The notes under the pieces: model-generated | Seen by the model: only the letters and a program-made list of their open reading frames with translations | Told to the model about the DNA's origin: nothing | Databases searched by the model: none | Made by a program: the position numbers and the translations under genes | Part shown: piece after piece, positions 13,101 through 24,560 of the stretch | How positions within the stretch are numbered: position 1 is the first letter of the stretch | Layout: the number at the start of each line of letters is the position of its first letter | From: Gymnorhina tibicen | Taxonomy: Eukaryota; Chordata; Aves; Passeriformes; Artamidae | Length of the DNA stretch: 64,000 bases | Assembly (NCBI GenBank): GCA_013399875.1 | Contig: VXAZ01003471.1 | Span: 936,084-1,000,083, forward strand | Direction of reading: 5' to 3'

Positions 13101-16100
13101 ACAGTAACTTTGAGCAACTAGTTTGTTTGTTCCAGCTAATTTATAGAGGGTGGTATTCGTTTTCCTTTTCCCTTAAAGAGATTCTGTCCTGCAATTTAGG
13201 CCTGCAATGAGGCATTGCTTAGACCTGATAGAAATCAGGCATACAGTGTTCTCCAGAATCCAAATAGCCAGGCAAGGGTGTGCTAAATCTGTCATGCCTC
13301 CAACAAGATATTAAATGCCACAGCTACTGCTGTGTCCTGTAATTCTTCAGGTCTTGTAGTGCAAGAGGCCCTTTTTCAGAAAACAAGAGTGGAAGGGGGT
13401 GGAGTTAATTAGCAATCTCATTCCAAGGAATGGGTTGACATCATTAAAGCAAGCTCAGTGTAAAGTAAGGGAATAGCCATCCATGTGTCTTGAGAAAGCA
13501 AGGAAAAGAAGGGTGAAAGACCACCATATTAAACATTTAAGTCTGAAACCAGAACTCTCTAGAGCAACTACGGTGATTTGCGCCCAGTTTTGATTTACAC
13601 CATGAATCCACCATGTGCTTTTTTAAGAATTTCCTTTCCATTTGACTCATCTGAAGCATGGAGGCATGAAGAGCAGGTGCTGTAAATCTGGGAAAGCTCC
13701 CACCGGCTGCCAGAGCTTCCCAGCTCAGCTGGATAGAGGCAAAAGAGGAGGCAGTTGGGGCCCAGAAGGCTTTGCAGAGCTTTCCTTTCCATCCCATCTG
13801 TTTCTGCCCCAGCAGCCGATTCCAAACAGTGCTGGAGCCAGTTAGGAGGCCCTTTACAGGAATACTCTGAAGGCTTATGTAAGGATTAGCATCTCAGAGA
13901 TGGCTAGGAGGCCTTACAGCATTCAGTAACTGAGTGCATGAAACTGTGTGAAAGTGACACTAGCAAAGTCTGTTTGTTCTCTAGGCCGTATGGCAGCATG
14001 GGCAGGATGGTCTGAAAACAGACAGCCTTATTCATCAAGTGGGCAATGCCAGGGAGAAGCTTAGTGGTGGCTCAGACCCGGAGTACTAAGGTACTAAAAC
14101 CAAGCAATATCGGGTGATGTTTAAGAGGAATGCACCAGTGCACTGTTTTATCCAGTCTTTCTTTTATTTGCGTAGGCAATCTTTTGCACTGCTGTGGAAT
14201 GCTGCTATGGAAATTGGGGACTGGCTGTGGCAAGGCAGAGTTCACTCCCAGTGCACAGTGATGGGAAATAAACAAAGAGAGTATTAGAATAAAATCAGAG
14301 TAAATGCAATTTATAGAATTTTTCAATTCCATTTACTCCCTCCTGTGAAAGTAATCCATCCTTGTGTGCCTAAACCAGTCTTATAATGGATGCTATCTCA
14401 TACTGGCACTTTGAGTCACCATATATTTCTGATGTGTGAGTTATTAAATTTAAGACTGCCTGAGTCTTGCAATAAAGCTTTGCTGAGCATTAGGTCAGTC
14501 AGAGATCCCAAAGCCAAGCAGAAGAGCTACCCACAGAAAAGGCCCTTGCATAAATTCTTATCCTTGTTTTGCACTCTTCCGTGATTTACACATTAAAACC
14601 AGATTGTTGCATACTGACTTGCCTAGTATAATCATACTAAAGTGTGGGTTTCAGTGCCAGTATATATATTTTAAATCTTAGATTGGAAATTTATTTCAGC
14701 ACTTTACTTGGGAGACAGAAAAGCCATAAAGAGGAATAAAGATCTTTATAAGGTTTGATGAAGCTTCACAGAAAGCCACAAAGGAAGAAACATTGCACAA
14801 GGGTAAGTACAAGTAGAGGAAAGGGGAAGTCTCCTAGAAGAGCTTTGTCTCTGAGGAATTTTCTTTGGCTCGTTTTGTAAGACCTGGGATTAGTTGAACT
14901 CCTTGTCAAGCTTCTGGACCAATTTATTTTCCTGAGCATTTAGGGAGAGGCCACTTTGAAGGCTATGGAGATAACTGCAGGATGAAAGGAACTGCTAGTT
15001 TGAAGGAGCCCATTTGATGAGTGTGTCTTTTTATTGAGGATTTATTTTGTCCTCTGATAGTGTGTGTGTTTTAAGTGCAGTACAAAGTACCCACAGCAAT
15101 GGAGAGGCATTTAAAACAATTACATTTTAATTAATTATTATAATGAATGACTGATAGGAAGATCAAATCGTTATCATTATCTTGTAGTGATAAATGAAGG
15201 GTGGAGGGGAAGTAAAGAAGAAGGGCTGGTGTAGCTGGCTCCAGCCTAACACATGTTTATTTAAGTGACTCTATACAAACATAACCCTGTGTGTCAGTTA
15301 CATCAGCAACATGTCAGTCGGCACTTCTGGTTACAGACTATTTCAGAGTCATTCATCATTCAATGCTATAAAAGCCATTTACCCTCAGCTCACCAACCAA
15401 TCAAACCAACTAGAAAACAGAGCAGGAAAGAAGCACTAACAATTGTCCTTACTTTCCTTTTAACTTCTGCTGCAACAATTCAATACATCCTGTGTGGCGG
15501 GATAGTGGAGAGGTTTTGCTGAACTAAATAGAACCTCCTTCACCAGGTCATTAAAAGCAGGAAAGGAAATGGAAAGAGAGAGAAAGGAGCAAAAAAATGA
15601 GAGAGTGGAAAGTTAACCCTTGCTATACCAGTTTTTCTTTCACAAACAAGGTTTACAAATTGCCTTTATCTGTATCTTTCACACCCATGAACATGGTTAC
15701 TAATTATTTTGTGCCAGCTATAAAGGCAGTGCAAGGTCTCAATACACTGGGCAAGCTCTGATGTAAGTCATCGTGGTCAAGCCAACTGCTTGGCTGACCT
15801 TAAATTCAACATAAACGTCCCAAGTTTGGGCTGCCGAGAGAGCAGAGACTTACCAGTGCTGTTAGGGCTTGATGGGAGATCGCCACATCTTCACACAGGC
15901 TACCCTCCAAGTCATTCCCTTGTGCTCTGTGTTCCACTGTCACTTTCTCCTGGTAAATCACTTGAATCCCAAATGCCTGAGAATGTCATGACTAGGAAGT
16001 GCAGCATGCTGAGGAAAACAACGTTTTAGAAAATGGCAGTGCTGAGGTGAGAAAATAGTGACGGGAAGGTCTTTCCAGTCTTGAGTGGAAATATCTAATT

Positions 16101-16300
16101 TGATAACCAACTCCTGCTACTTTCTTCCCATTTGTGCTGATATATGGCTTGATCCTCCAAACCTTTACTCTCATGAATGATCCCATTAAGATAAATGAGA
16201 CCTCTCTCATGTGACTGAGAGTGGGCAAGTAGCTGAATAAAATGATCAGCAAAATCAGTCAGTTCTCCCTTGTCTCCCTAGTAAAGTCCCTCAATTGTAA
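10121..16300. other. Non-coding stretch, nothing recognised
   Basis: The longest ORF is 12621-13040 (+, 139 codons); it lacks recognisable domains and is not clearly bounded by good splice signals. A purine-rich low-complexity segment occupies about 15553-15613. Unclassified moderately GC-rich DNA around 12130-12340 could be an old unrecognised repeat. Confidence 0.5.
15553..15613. repeat. Purine-rich low-complexity tract
   Basis: Almost uninterrupted A/G sequence with repeated GAGAGA and GGAAA words on the plus strand. Confidence 0.6.
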
Positions 16301-16589
16301 GTGCACTAGCATGCAAAAAATGGGAGTATTATTGGGTAATAATTTGTAAAATGGCCGTATCCAGTTGCTTTTTGACTGTTTAACTATGGCATTTTTCTGT
16401 CTGTGCTCTGCCTGATTCAAATCCTCCCCTCATGTTTATTATTAGTTAACTATTTCTTAATGGACCCCTTCATTTATGAATAAAACTCAACAGCAATTAC
16501 AGCCCCAGTGGAGACCAGTACACTACCCATCTGCTCTGTCACTCGCTCTCAGCATTGGCATTCTGCGTCAGTCTCAGCCCCTCTCATTG

Positions 16590-17330
16590 TAACAAGCTAG
16601 GATCAATTTTCCAGTGGCAGCTTGAAAATAATAGTACAAAATGTATATTAATACAGAAATATATTGTGAAACTGTCCTTAAACAAACAAATGAGCCACTT
16701 TAAAATATTACCGCTATAAATGACCATGACAGTAGCACAGCACATATAATAAAAAATAACTACTGAAGAGAAGCTGCTGAATTACTATAGTAATAAACCA
16801 GATGTGATTATTATCATTTAACACAGTCATTGAATACCATGAATCCCTGAAGCCATTAAAATATTTATGATTAAACATTTGCTATTCCTTAGAACAGAAC
16901 GTATAGTCGGGTACTAAAAAACTGTTAAGGTATTATTTTGGCAAATACATGCTCGTGCCACGATAAAGGTCAGCCACCACTGTCGGCTTCTTGGAAAGAG
17001 CACCTAACAGCTTTTCCTCCTCCTGTTTTGTTTTTCTAATAACAACTATAAGGTTAGATGCCTCTGTGCACATTATTACGTTCAATGGAGACGTATAGAT
17101 GTGCGCTCACACTTCCCTAATGCATCTATATGAAGGAACAAACGCAAATATCTGATTTCATTTGTGGAGAAATGGATGCTTTCTGTCTTTAAGGAATAAC
17201 AACAAAATATTTAATGCTTTTAGGAAAAATATGCTTGAGACAAAGCAATAAGCATATGCAAACATGAAGTCTAATTACCTTCAGGAATTTTAGCATGCAG
17301 GCATCATATTACTGACTGAATACATTTTAT
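16590..17330. promoter_or_regulatory. AT-rich candidate conserved non-coding block
   Basis: About 740 bp without recognisable repeats and unusually rich in short words favoured in developmental enhancers: several TAAT/ATTA homeodomain cores, an octamer-like ATGCAAAC at about 17257-17264 and TAATTA at about 17272-17277. The texture is like vertebrate conserved non-coding elements. No conservation data are available to me, so this is an inference from base texture and motif content. There is no CpG cluster or core-promoter motif, so a distal enhancer is more likely than a promoter. Confidence 0.25.
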
Positions 17331-20095
17331 CTTGTGGGCACTGAATTTATTTTTTTTTCTCTGTTGGAAGTGCTTCCCTGCCTGTCTTTCCATAGTCTGC
17401 AGCCGCCTGGTTGCCTACTGTTAAAGCAGCCTCAGCTGCTGTGACCTGCAGATTGGAGGTGTCTCTTACTGGTGGGAGTGGTGGTCTGTGTAGGTGGCTG
17501 GTCCTCTTGGGTTGTGCAACACTGGGCATAAGGGCAGGGAGAGGAAGGGTACTGCAGCCCTCCTAACCCATGGTGGAAAACACCTCTGGTCAAATGTGCG
17601 TTGCTGCTCTCTGCAAGTGCCTTTTGCTGCAAGGTGACAGGGATTCTCCTGCAGCTCTGGCACTCTCTGTTCTTTAGACACAGCGTTCACTGTGCAGTTG
17701 CTCTTTGCTATACACAGAAGACCATCAAGTCACAGATGTATTTTAAAGCTTCAGTATGCATCTCCAATAATAAACAAGATGTGTCCTCTCATAAATGCCT
17801 CCTAGACTCTAGCAGGTAAGAGACATCTTTCCCTCATACTTTTTTTTTCCTACTATCACAGAAAAGCAGTTACTCTGTCTGGACACTCACAAACAAAAGG
17901 AAGTCAAAACTAAACCTTGACTTGACCCAGGTAGGGCTATGGGAAATTCTGACTTGCTTTACTGGATTTTACCATCCTGGCTTGGAAGTCTGCAAGCCCT
18001 GTGGTGGCCAGGGCAGTGGTATGTTAGTCCTGTCCAAAGGTTACCCCCTGGGGACTAATGTGGAAGTTTATCTAATTTCTTGATATGGCTAGGTCAGGGC
18101 AGAGTAGAGAGGCATAACTCTGTGTGAAAGTGAAACAGAGAGGCAGTAGTGATGCATTTAGGCAAGACAGAAACTGTGAGAAGGTTTCCAGCATTGCACT
18201 CTTGGAGTCAAGCATCTCATTTTCACCAAAGATCCACTTCAGAAGCTGCCATGCTCTCTCCCATATGGGGCAGGGGCCTGGCTGCCTACAGTACATACAG
18301 CCAAGGGTTGGATGCCGGATGGCACTTTAACCTTCAAAGTTGTCTGACAGGAATTTTTGGAGATCCAGCACTCTTAAACCAGTCATTCTGTGGGGGATAG
18401 TGGAAGCAGGCAGTGACTGTCAGTCATGAGTGTAATTTTTAAATTTGTCCCATGGATCTGATGGCTTCTCTGCTAACTCATGACCAGCAGCCCTTCTTGA
18501 GTGCCATCCAGCTCCAGTTCCAAAAGCTGTTTTGCCATGTCTGTTGGACACAGTCCCTACAGAGCCTGCATGCCTTTTTTTATTTTTCTGTGGCACAAAA
18601 AGATTCAATGAAGTGATATTGATGGATTCCACCAGTCCTGGTGCCAGGAACCTAAGTAATAAGACAAAAATTAATTTTGTTCTCCAGATGATTGGGAAGG
18701 ACTTGTGGTCCATGAAGATTACTATCTGAAAATCCTCCATCTAGACTTGGGTGTTTTCTGTTTATTAGGTTTGTGGATATGCTACTTAAACCCCATATAC
18801 CTTCCTCATGTGTCCTCCCCATCAGTATCATCACCAGACACTACCTGGTGTGAGTGGAAGCAGATGCATTGCAAAAAATTAGACAGCACTGCATCCAAAA
18901 ATAATTAGTCTTAACCAAGGGCTATTCTGATGACTTGTCTTTCATTCTCAGCCCTATGAAATAAATATTGCTTTAGTTTACCTGTAAGGAAATTACTAGA
19001 GATTCAGGCTTTGTGTTCAGTACTAACCAAGGGGGGAGATGGAATTTGCTCGGATGGTATCGTTATGCCCACAGATGTTTTCTCAGGGCTCAAATATGTC
19101 AGAGAGTGTAGGGCCTCACTGAGTTCCCACTGTCTGGATTTACCAAAATCAAGTTTATGAGAGATTTTGGCTGCATTCAAAATGTAAAATAAGGGTATTG
19201 CAGCAGTTGATCCAGCACCCATCTGCTCAGAGCCAGAGTTATGAATCCAAACTCCTCATTCTCCTCCTTCTGAAATTTGAGAAAGGCTGGAGTTACTTCA
19301 TGCTTGCTTTGATAAATAAGAAACTGAAGAAGCTGTTGGCCTGAGTGGAGGTTTCACAAATTAAGAGCAGCTTTTAATACAATGCAGGATTTCTGTAAGC
19401 TTTCCATTATTCTGATTTATTAGTTCTCAAGACTGTGTAGAAAGTGAACAGAACACATACTTGAAAAAGAAATTAAATTGCAAGAGCTTTCATTATTCTG
19501 ATTATTGGACTCCTGCATTTGTGACTCATAAGGCATGATCCTGCTGTACTGTTGCTATAACCTCCAGGTCCTGGATGGATGCATTCTGGAAAAGATTGCC
19601 TGTCTTTTGATTTTTATAAAATCCTGGATTTTTTTGGCTTCTGCCTGTTTCCAAAGGCATAGATTTAGGCAAAATTATAGCCAGGAAAGGAAAACATGGG
19701 AGAAATCAAGGGGAATGCCTGACTAATATTGCAGGAAGGCATTTAGGTGGGACATGTCTGTAAGGTGAGCATCGGTATAAACACTGTTCCCTGTGCTCTG
19801 TGGAGTGTCTGCCTACAGCTTATTTTGGGTCAGTGACATAGCTGCTTCAGCTACATTCTGTGAGTTTAATAGAGATTCCTGCAGTGCCAGAGGTCAGGAA
19901 AAAGAACAACTGGCTCTGGCCATGCATTTGGAACCAAAATTCTGATTTTCTCCTGGTATGGCTGTTACAGGATGAAGGTGACTCAAGACACAGATTTGTG
20001 TAAAAGCAATGAGAACCAGTCAGGGAAATATTATTAGTACTGTGTGCTGTCTGAAAACAAGAGTCCTGGGTAAATCCAAGTCACTGTGACATTAC
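17331..20095. other. Non-coding stretch, nothing recognised
   Basis: Overlapping small ORFs on both strands near 17.3-17.8 and 18.1-18.9 kb have no consistent coding signal. No repeat family was recognised. Confidence 0.5.
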
Positions 20096-20481
20096 TCCCT
20101 TCCCCTTTTCCTTCCCCTTCCCTTTTTCCTTCCCCTTCCCCTTCCCCTTCCCCCCCTTCTTCCCCTTCCCTGTTTCCNNNNNNNNNNNNNNNNNNNNNNN
20201 NNNNNNNNNNNNNNNNNNNNNNNNNNNNNNNNNNNNNNNNNNNNNNNNNNNNNNNNNNNNNNNNNNNNNNNNNNNNNNNNNNNNNNNNNNNNNNNNNNNN
20301 NNNNNNNNNNNNNNNNNNNNNNNNNNNNNNNNNNNNNNNNNNNNNNNNNNNNNNNNNNNNNNNNNNNNNNNNNNNNNNNNNNNNNNNNNNNNNNNNNNNN
20401 NNNNNNNNNNNNNNNNNNNNNNNNNNNNNNNNNNNCTCCCCTTCCCTCCCCTTCCCTTCCCTTCCCTTCCCTTCCCTTCCC
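20096..20481. repeat. (CCCTT)n polypyrimidine repeat with assembly gap
   Basis: A pure C/T tract built from CCCTT/CCTTCC units enters a run of N and re-emerges as CCCTT units on the far side. The plus strand is entirely pyrimidine and the minus strand entirely purine. Open frames drawn through this region are artefacts of the repeat and of unknown bases. True length is unknown because the gap may be a placeholder. Confidence 0.95.
20178..20435. other. Assembly gap (258 N)
   Basis: A run of undetermined bases lies inside the pyrimidine repeat, which is the probable reason that the assembly failed here. Confidence 0.98.
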
Positions 20482-22480
20482 TGTCAAAGCATTGAAATTT
20501 TGCTTTTTAAATATTTTACCTTTCTCAACTGTTAAGTTTTAGTGGTATAGTGTATTTTAAAATATGATCACAAAAATAAAATTGAATATATTATGGAGTT
20601 TTCTTTTTTCTTTTCTCTTCCAAACAGAATGAAAACAAAGCTAAAGTCTAGAGATGATCTCAAATGGGATTTCTATTCTCCCTGTAGATGAATGGCAACT
20701 GGGATCACAGGCAATAAATTTTAGAACCAAAATGCTGTGGGTATATTGGGCTAGATTTATGGCCATAAATCATCAGCATAAATAGAGGTACGTTGATTGT
20801 TATCACGTAAGTATCTCATGTAACTGACATTTTACTCCATTTCTCTACATTTTTGCTAGTGTTTCAACAGCACGAAAAATTAGAAAAGCAGTAACCAAAG
20901 AATTAGTATAGCCAGCCACTTACTACCCAGTGCTTTATTTTCTCCATAATTTTTTCGGAGTGTTTTGGGGGAGTAATTTTGAACAGTCAAGTCAGAGTCC
21001 ACCGAGAATTGATTTTTGTGACCTCACATATTGTAACAGAAAATTATAACAGGAAATACACCATTAAGTGATAAACAAGGAAACATGGATACAATTACTT
21101 TCAGAACATAATTTTATCCACTCTAGTTTTGAAAATGAAGAGATAGTACTGACTGGAACACCTCAATTCTGAATGCAAACTGTACAATCTATTATATTAA
21201 ACAAAGTCAAAAGCAATGTTGAAGATCTTGAATCTATTCAAGGCATGCACCTCATTACAGACTTAGCAAATTAAAACACAAATAGGATTAGAAAAGAATA
21301 ATGTAACAATCTCCCACTATGGTCCCTGGAGCATTAAGTCATAAATTGGGTTTGCATTAAATTGTGCCTGCAGTATTGAATTCAGGGAAAGAGCTATAGG
21401 CTGAAGATAAAGCTTACTAGGCTAGCCAACTTTGTTGTTTTCAAACTGTTTTTTCACACAATAGATACACAATGAATTTGTTGGAATCTAAAAAGGCATA
21501 TTGAAAAACATGTATTTCATATCTCAGTTAGAAAATGCAGATATGGTGTGGCAACCCTTGCCTATACCAAAGCCAAAAGCTGCAGGCATTTGAAATTGTC
21601 ACTTTACCTGAAGATGTTGTTTAAATAGGAATGTAATTTCATCAGAACTTTGCATCAGATCGCCTACCATGTTAAACTATGCAAGTTTTCAGGTTTGCAC
21701 AAATCTCTAGTGGGTTACACGCTTCTGTTAAGCGAAGAAAACAAGCTTGCCCAGAAGAATTGAGAGAAGCTGAGTTTCCATATTACAAATGTATTCTGTT
21801 GTTATGGGAACTAAAATGGTGAGCGATGTGAAAAGGATCCTGAGCTAACAAAGACCGGCTTGATGATATTATGAAGTAGCTGTACAAACTGCAAACACGT
21901 CTGCAAGAAATAAATAGGGCTTCTTTGCTAAAGGAGATGCAGACTTGTGAAAAGTGTTGTCTCTAAAGAGAGTCAAGTTCAACCTTTGTGTGACCCTAGA
22001 CAAATTACTGAGTAATACTAGGAATTAATTTTGCTAATTTTCCCTTAATAAAGGCTTTATCCTTCAAAGGTGTATTATTAGTGTCATCATCCTCCTAACT
22101 GTCATTTCGGGGATCGCTAATAGCAGCTGCTCTGCTTAGGGTGCTTGTCATTTCATGCTGCAAAGGAGCCTTCGTATGATATTATATGTGTTTTTTGCAG
22201 CTTCTCTTTTAGGGATTCTCATGGCTCCATTTGTCTCCAGCAGACTTCCACAATTTGCCAGGCAGAAAGCCCTTCAAGCTAGGGACCTGTCTTTTCTTTG
22301 TCAACTCAAATTCTCTCAACTCTTGTCGCTGTGATCTCATAGCATCTGCCAATTGCCTCCCCTAGTTTGCTCTGCACAGAACTGTATGAGCAGCATGCTA
22401 AAATAATAACACAGCCCATTAGGGTTTTATGTCTAGTCTCACAGCCAATGCCAAAAGAGCACACGCTAGCCTGGAAACAC
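20482..22480. promoter_or_regulatory. AT-rich repeat-poor block, candidate regulatory DNA
   Basis: Nearly 2 kb with no ORF over 60 codons, no simple repeat and no recognised transposon. The 21.3-22.35 kb half is especially suggestive, with clustered homeodomain-type cores (for example aattaattttgctaatttt near 22023), ATTATTAG and CTTCAAAGG words. The long absence of both genes and repeats is what one expects of sequence under constraint, but I cannot measure conservation. It could equally be unremarkable intronic DNA. Confidence 0.25.
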
Positions 22481-23440
22481 TTGGATTTTGATCAAGTGGC
22501 TGGGAAAGAACTGAACTTTGTGCAGTGACCCGGAGATGCTGATACCAGGAATTGGTGCAAACGGATGGGACTACAGAGCCTGTATCTAATCAGTGGGATC
22601 CAGGGATATCCTCACATCCATATCTGAATTTGTATCAGGACACAACTAAAAGGCTTTTTGGCCCAAGAGCAGGCCGTTCTTGGTCTCTTCCCTGCAAGCA
22701 TTTCCAGGGCTGGGGAGTGCTGCAGCCCATGCTGGCTGAGTGCCAGCTCCACATCTTGGACCTCCCATGAGACACATTTGTCATACACGAGTTGCAGGGA
22801 GGCAGGGAGCGAAGAGGCTGAGCCTGGTCTCCTAGGCACAGGATGCAAGGACACTCAAGGTCAGACCGTGTGTGTGAGGTCTGGTCCTGTCCAGCACAGG
22901 GGTGCTCTGGCTCTCAGCTGCGATGACACTCAGTTCTGGAGAAGAGGATGCTGAAAGATGGAACACCTTGGGTCCATAGCAAAACATCTAAACTGAGGCT
23001 GCTGGCATTTCTTCCCTGAGCCCAGGTCCCAGGGTACACACAGTGCTTGCCAGGGGCCATGTACCTGGAGCTTGTGTGCACACTGCTGCACCGTGCATGC
23101 TCCAGCTAAGTTGCAGTCAGAAGCCATGGGGTTTTGGGAGGGTCACACCACACAATTTACTGGCCCCTCATTTTAGATCCAGTGAAGTTTCACCCTGGGT
23201 TGAGGGTGGGAGGGGTCTTCTCTCCCTCTGCAGTTTGCCAGTGGAGAATTTGTTGGCTAAACAAGGCTTTCTCTGCCTCCGCGCTGACAGCTCCCTTCTG
23301 GAGCAACCTTTTAACATTATTCTTGATTTTCTTAAACACCAAACATTAGACACATTAAGAACAGCAACAACAAAATCATTAAGCACTATAACATTCTCTG
23401 AGGAGCCAGACGTATCCTTTAATCAGGTTATGGAAAATTC
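22481..23440. other. GC-richer non-coding block
   Basis: Base composition rises sharply relative to both flanks, and overlapping ORFs of 60-136 codons appear on both strands, as expected when stop codons thin out with higher GC. None contains a recognisable domain. CpG is not enriched, so it is not a CpG-island promoter. Confidence 0.45.
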
Positions 23441-24560
23441 GTTCCTCTTCTAGCCATTTATCTTCTTTGTTTATGCACATACAGTGTGACCCACTTCTGA
23501 GCATCTAAAATAACAACAAAGGAACAACCAAAGATTCTTCATTATTAATGGATTTATGTAGCATTTATTTTGCATTATTGGAAACCAAATAATCAAGTTC
23601 ATTCATTCCAATTAAACACAGCACGCACTAATTGTCTATCATTTTTATCAGTGAACCCAGTTCCCTCACTTCAAAGTTACTACTTGACCTCAGTGGGGAA
23701 AGGATCAGTATTGTGCTTCCTTCTGTAATGATTGATTGTTTGCATTAAGATGGAGAAGCACAGACTGAAATTAGGGGTTTTCTATGCCTTCCTCCCTGTG
23801 TTAGCTTACACCTCCAGTCACCCATATAGATGCAGGGGCTATAAACTCAACATTATCATTTTAGGAACTAGCACTGTACTACATCAGGTCAAATTTGTCC
23901 CCAAATTTGAATGATTTATAACAAGTATAATGTATCTATTGTCATGTAATGAGTCATGCATGGATCTCAGGCACAGAGCTCTAATGAAAATTCTGTGACT
24001 AATAATAATAAGCATGATGCATAGGTTTATAATAAAAATGGCTTATTAAAAACAATAAGCCCGTGATCTCAGTGTTGACCTAAAATCACTGGATTAGACA
24101 GGCAGACTTGACAGGAATTAGTGACTGAAGAACTCCCTGTTACACAAGACATGTGGTGATGTGATTCATATTTTGGCTTCTTAATCAACATTCCTGAAAA
24201 GGCACAATGAAATGGAACAGTCTAATCATTTTATTGAGGTTTTGTTGTTGTTCTTGACAAAACTATTAAAAATAAAGCTCACTTGATGAGAGAAGTGCAG
24301 GAAGAGAAAATGGCAGTAGACACCACAAAAAGCACTGTAGAAAGTTAAACCGAGCAAAGATGTTTATTGGCAAAGTCAAGGATACTTCTCATTTTAAAGA
24401 GAGGATATTGTGTTTTGACTGGCAGTTAGGTGCTCAAAATTGACATGGATTAGGAATTAAAATGCAAGCCATAATGGAAATAACAGAGCAGTGAATGTAT
24501 GTATGTAAAATGTAGGTAAAGAACTCCAACAACTTAACCTGCTTCTTTTGCCTAGAAAAC
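23441..24560. promoter_or_regulatory. AT-rich candidate regulatory block
   Basis: Repeat-poor AT-rich DNA with a SOX/HMG-like AACAAAGG at about 23516-23523, an octamer-like TTATGCACAT at about 23471, and several CTAATTG/CCAATTAA homeodomain-type words around 23610-23635. No open frame over 60 codons. Motif content is suggestive but such words are common in AT-rich DNA. Confidence 0.22.

Noticed and set aside
20086..20535. Long ORFs on both strands across the pyrimidine repeat
   Set aside because: Most of the frame is undetermined bases and the rest is low-complexity Ser/Pro or Gly/Arg produced by the CCCTT repeat.
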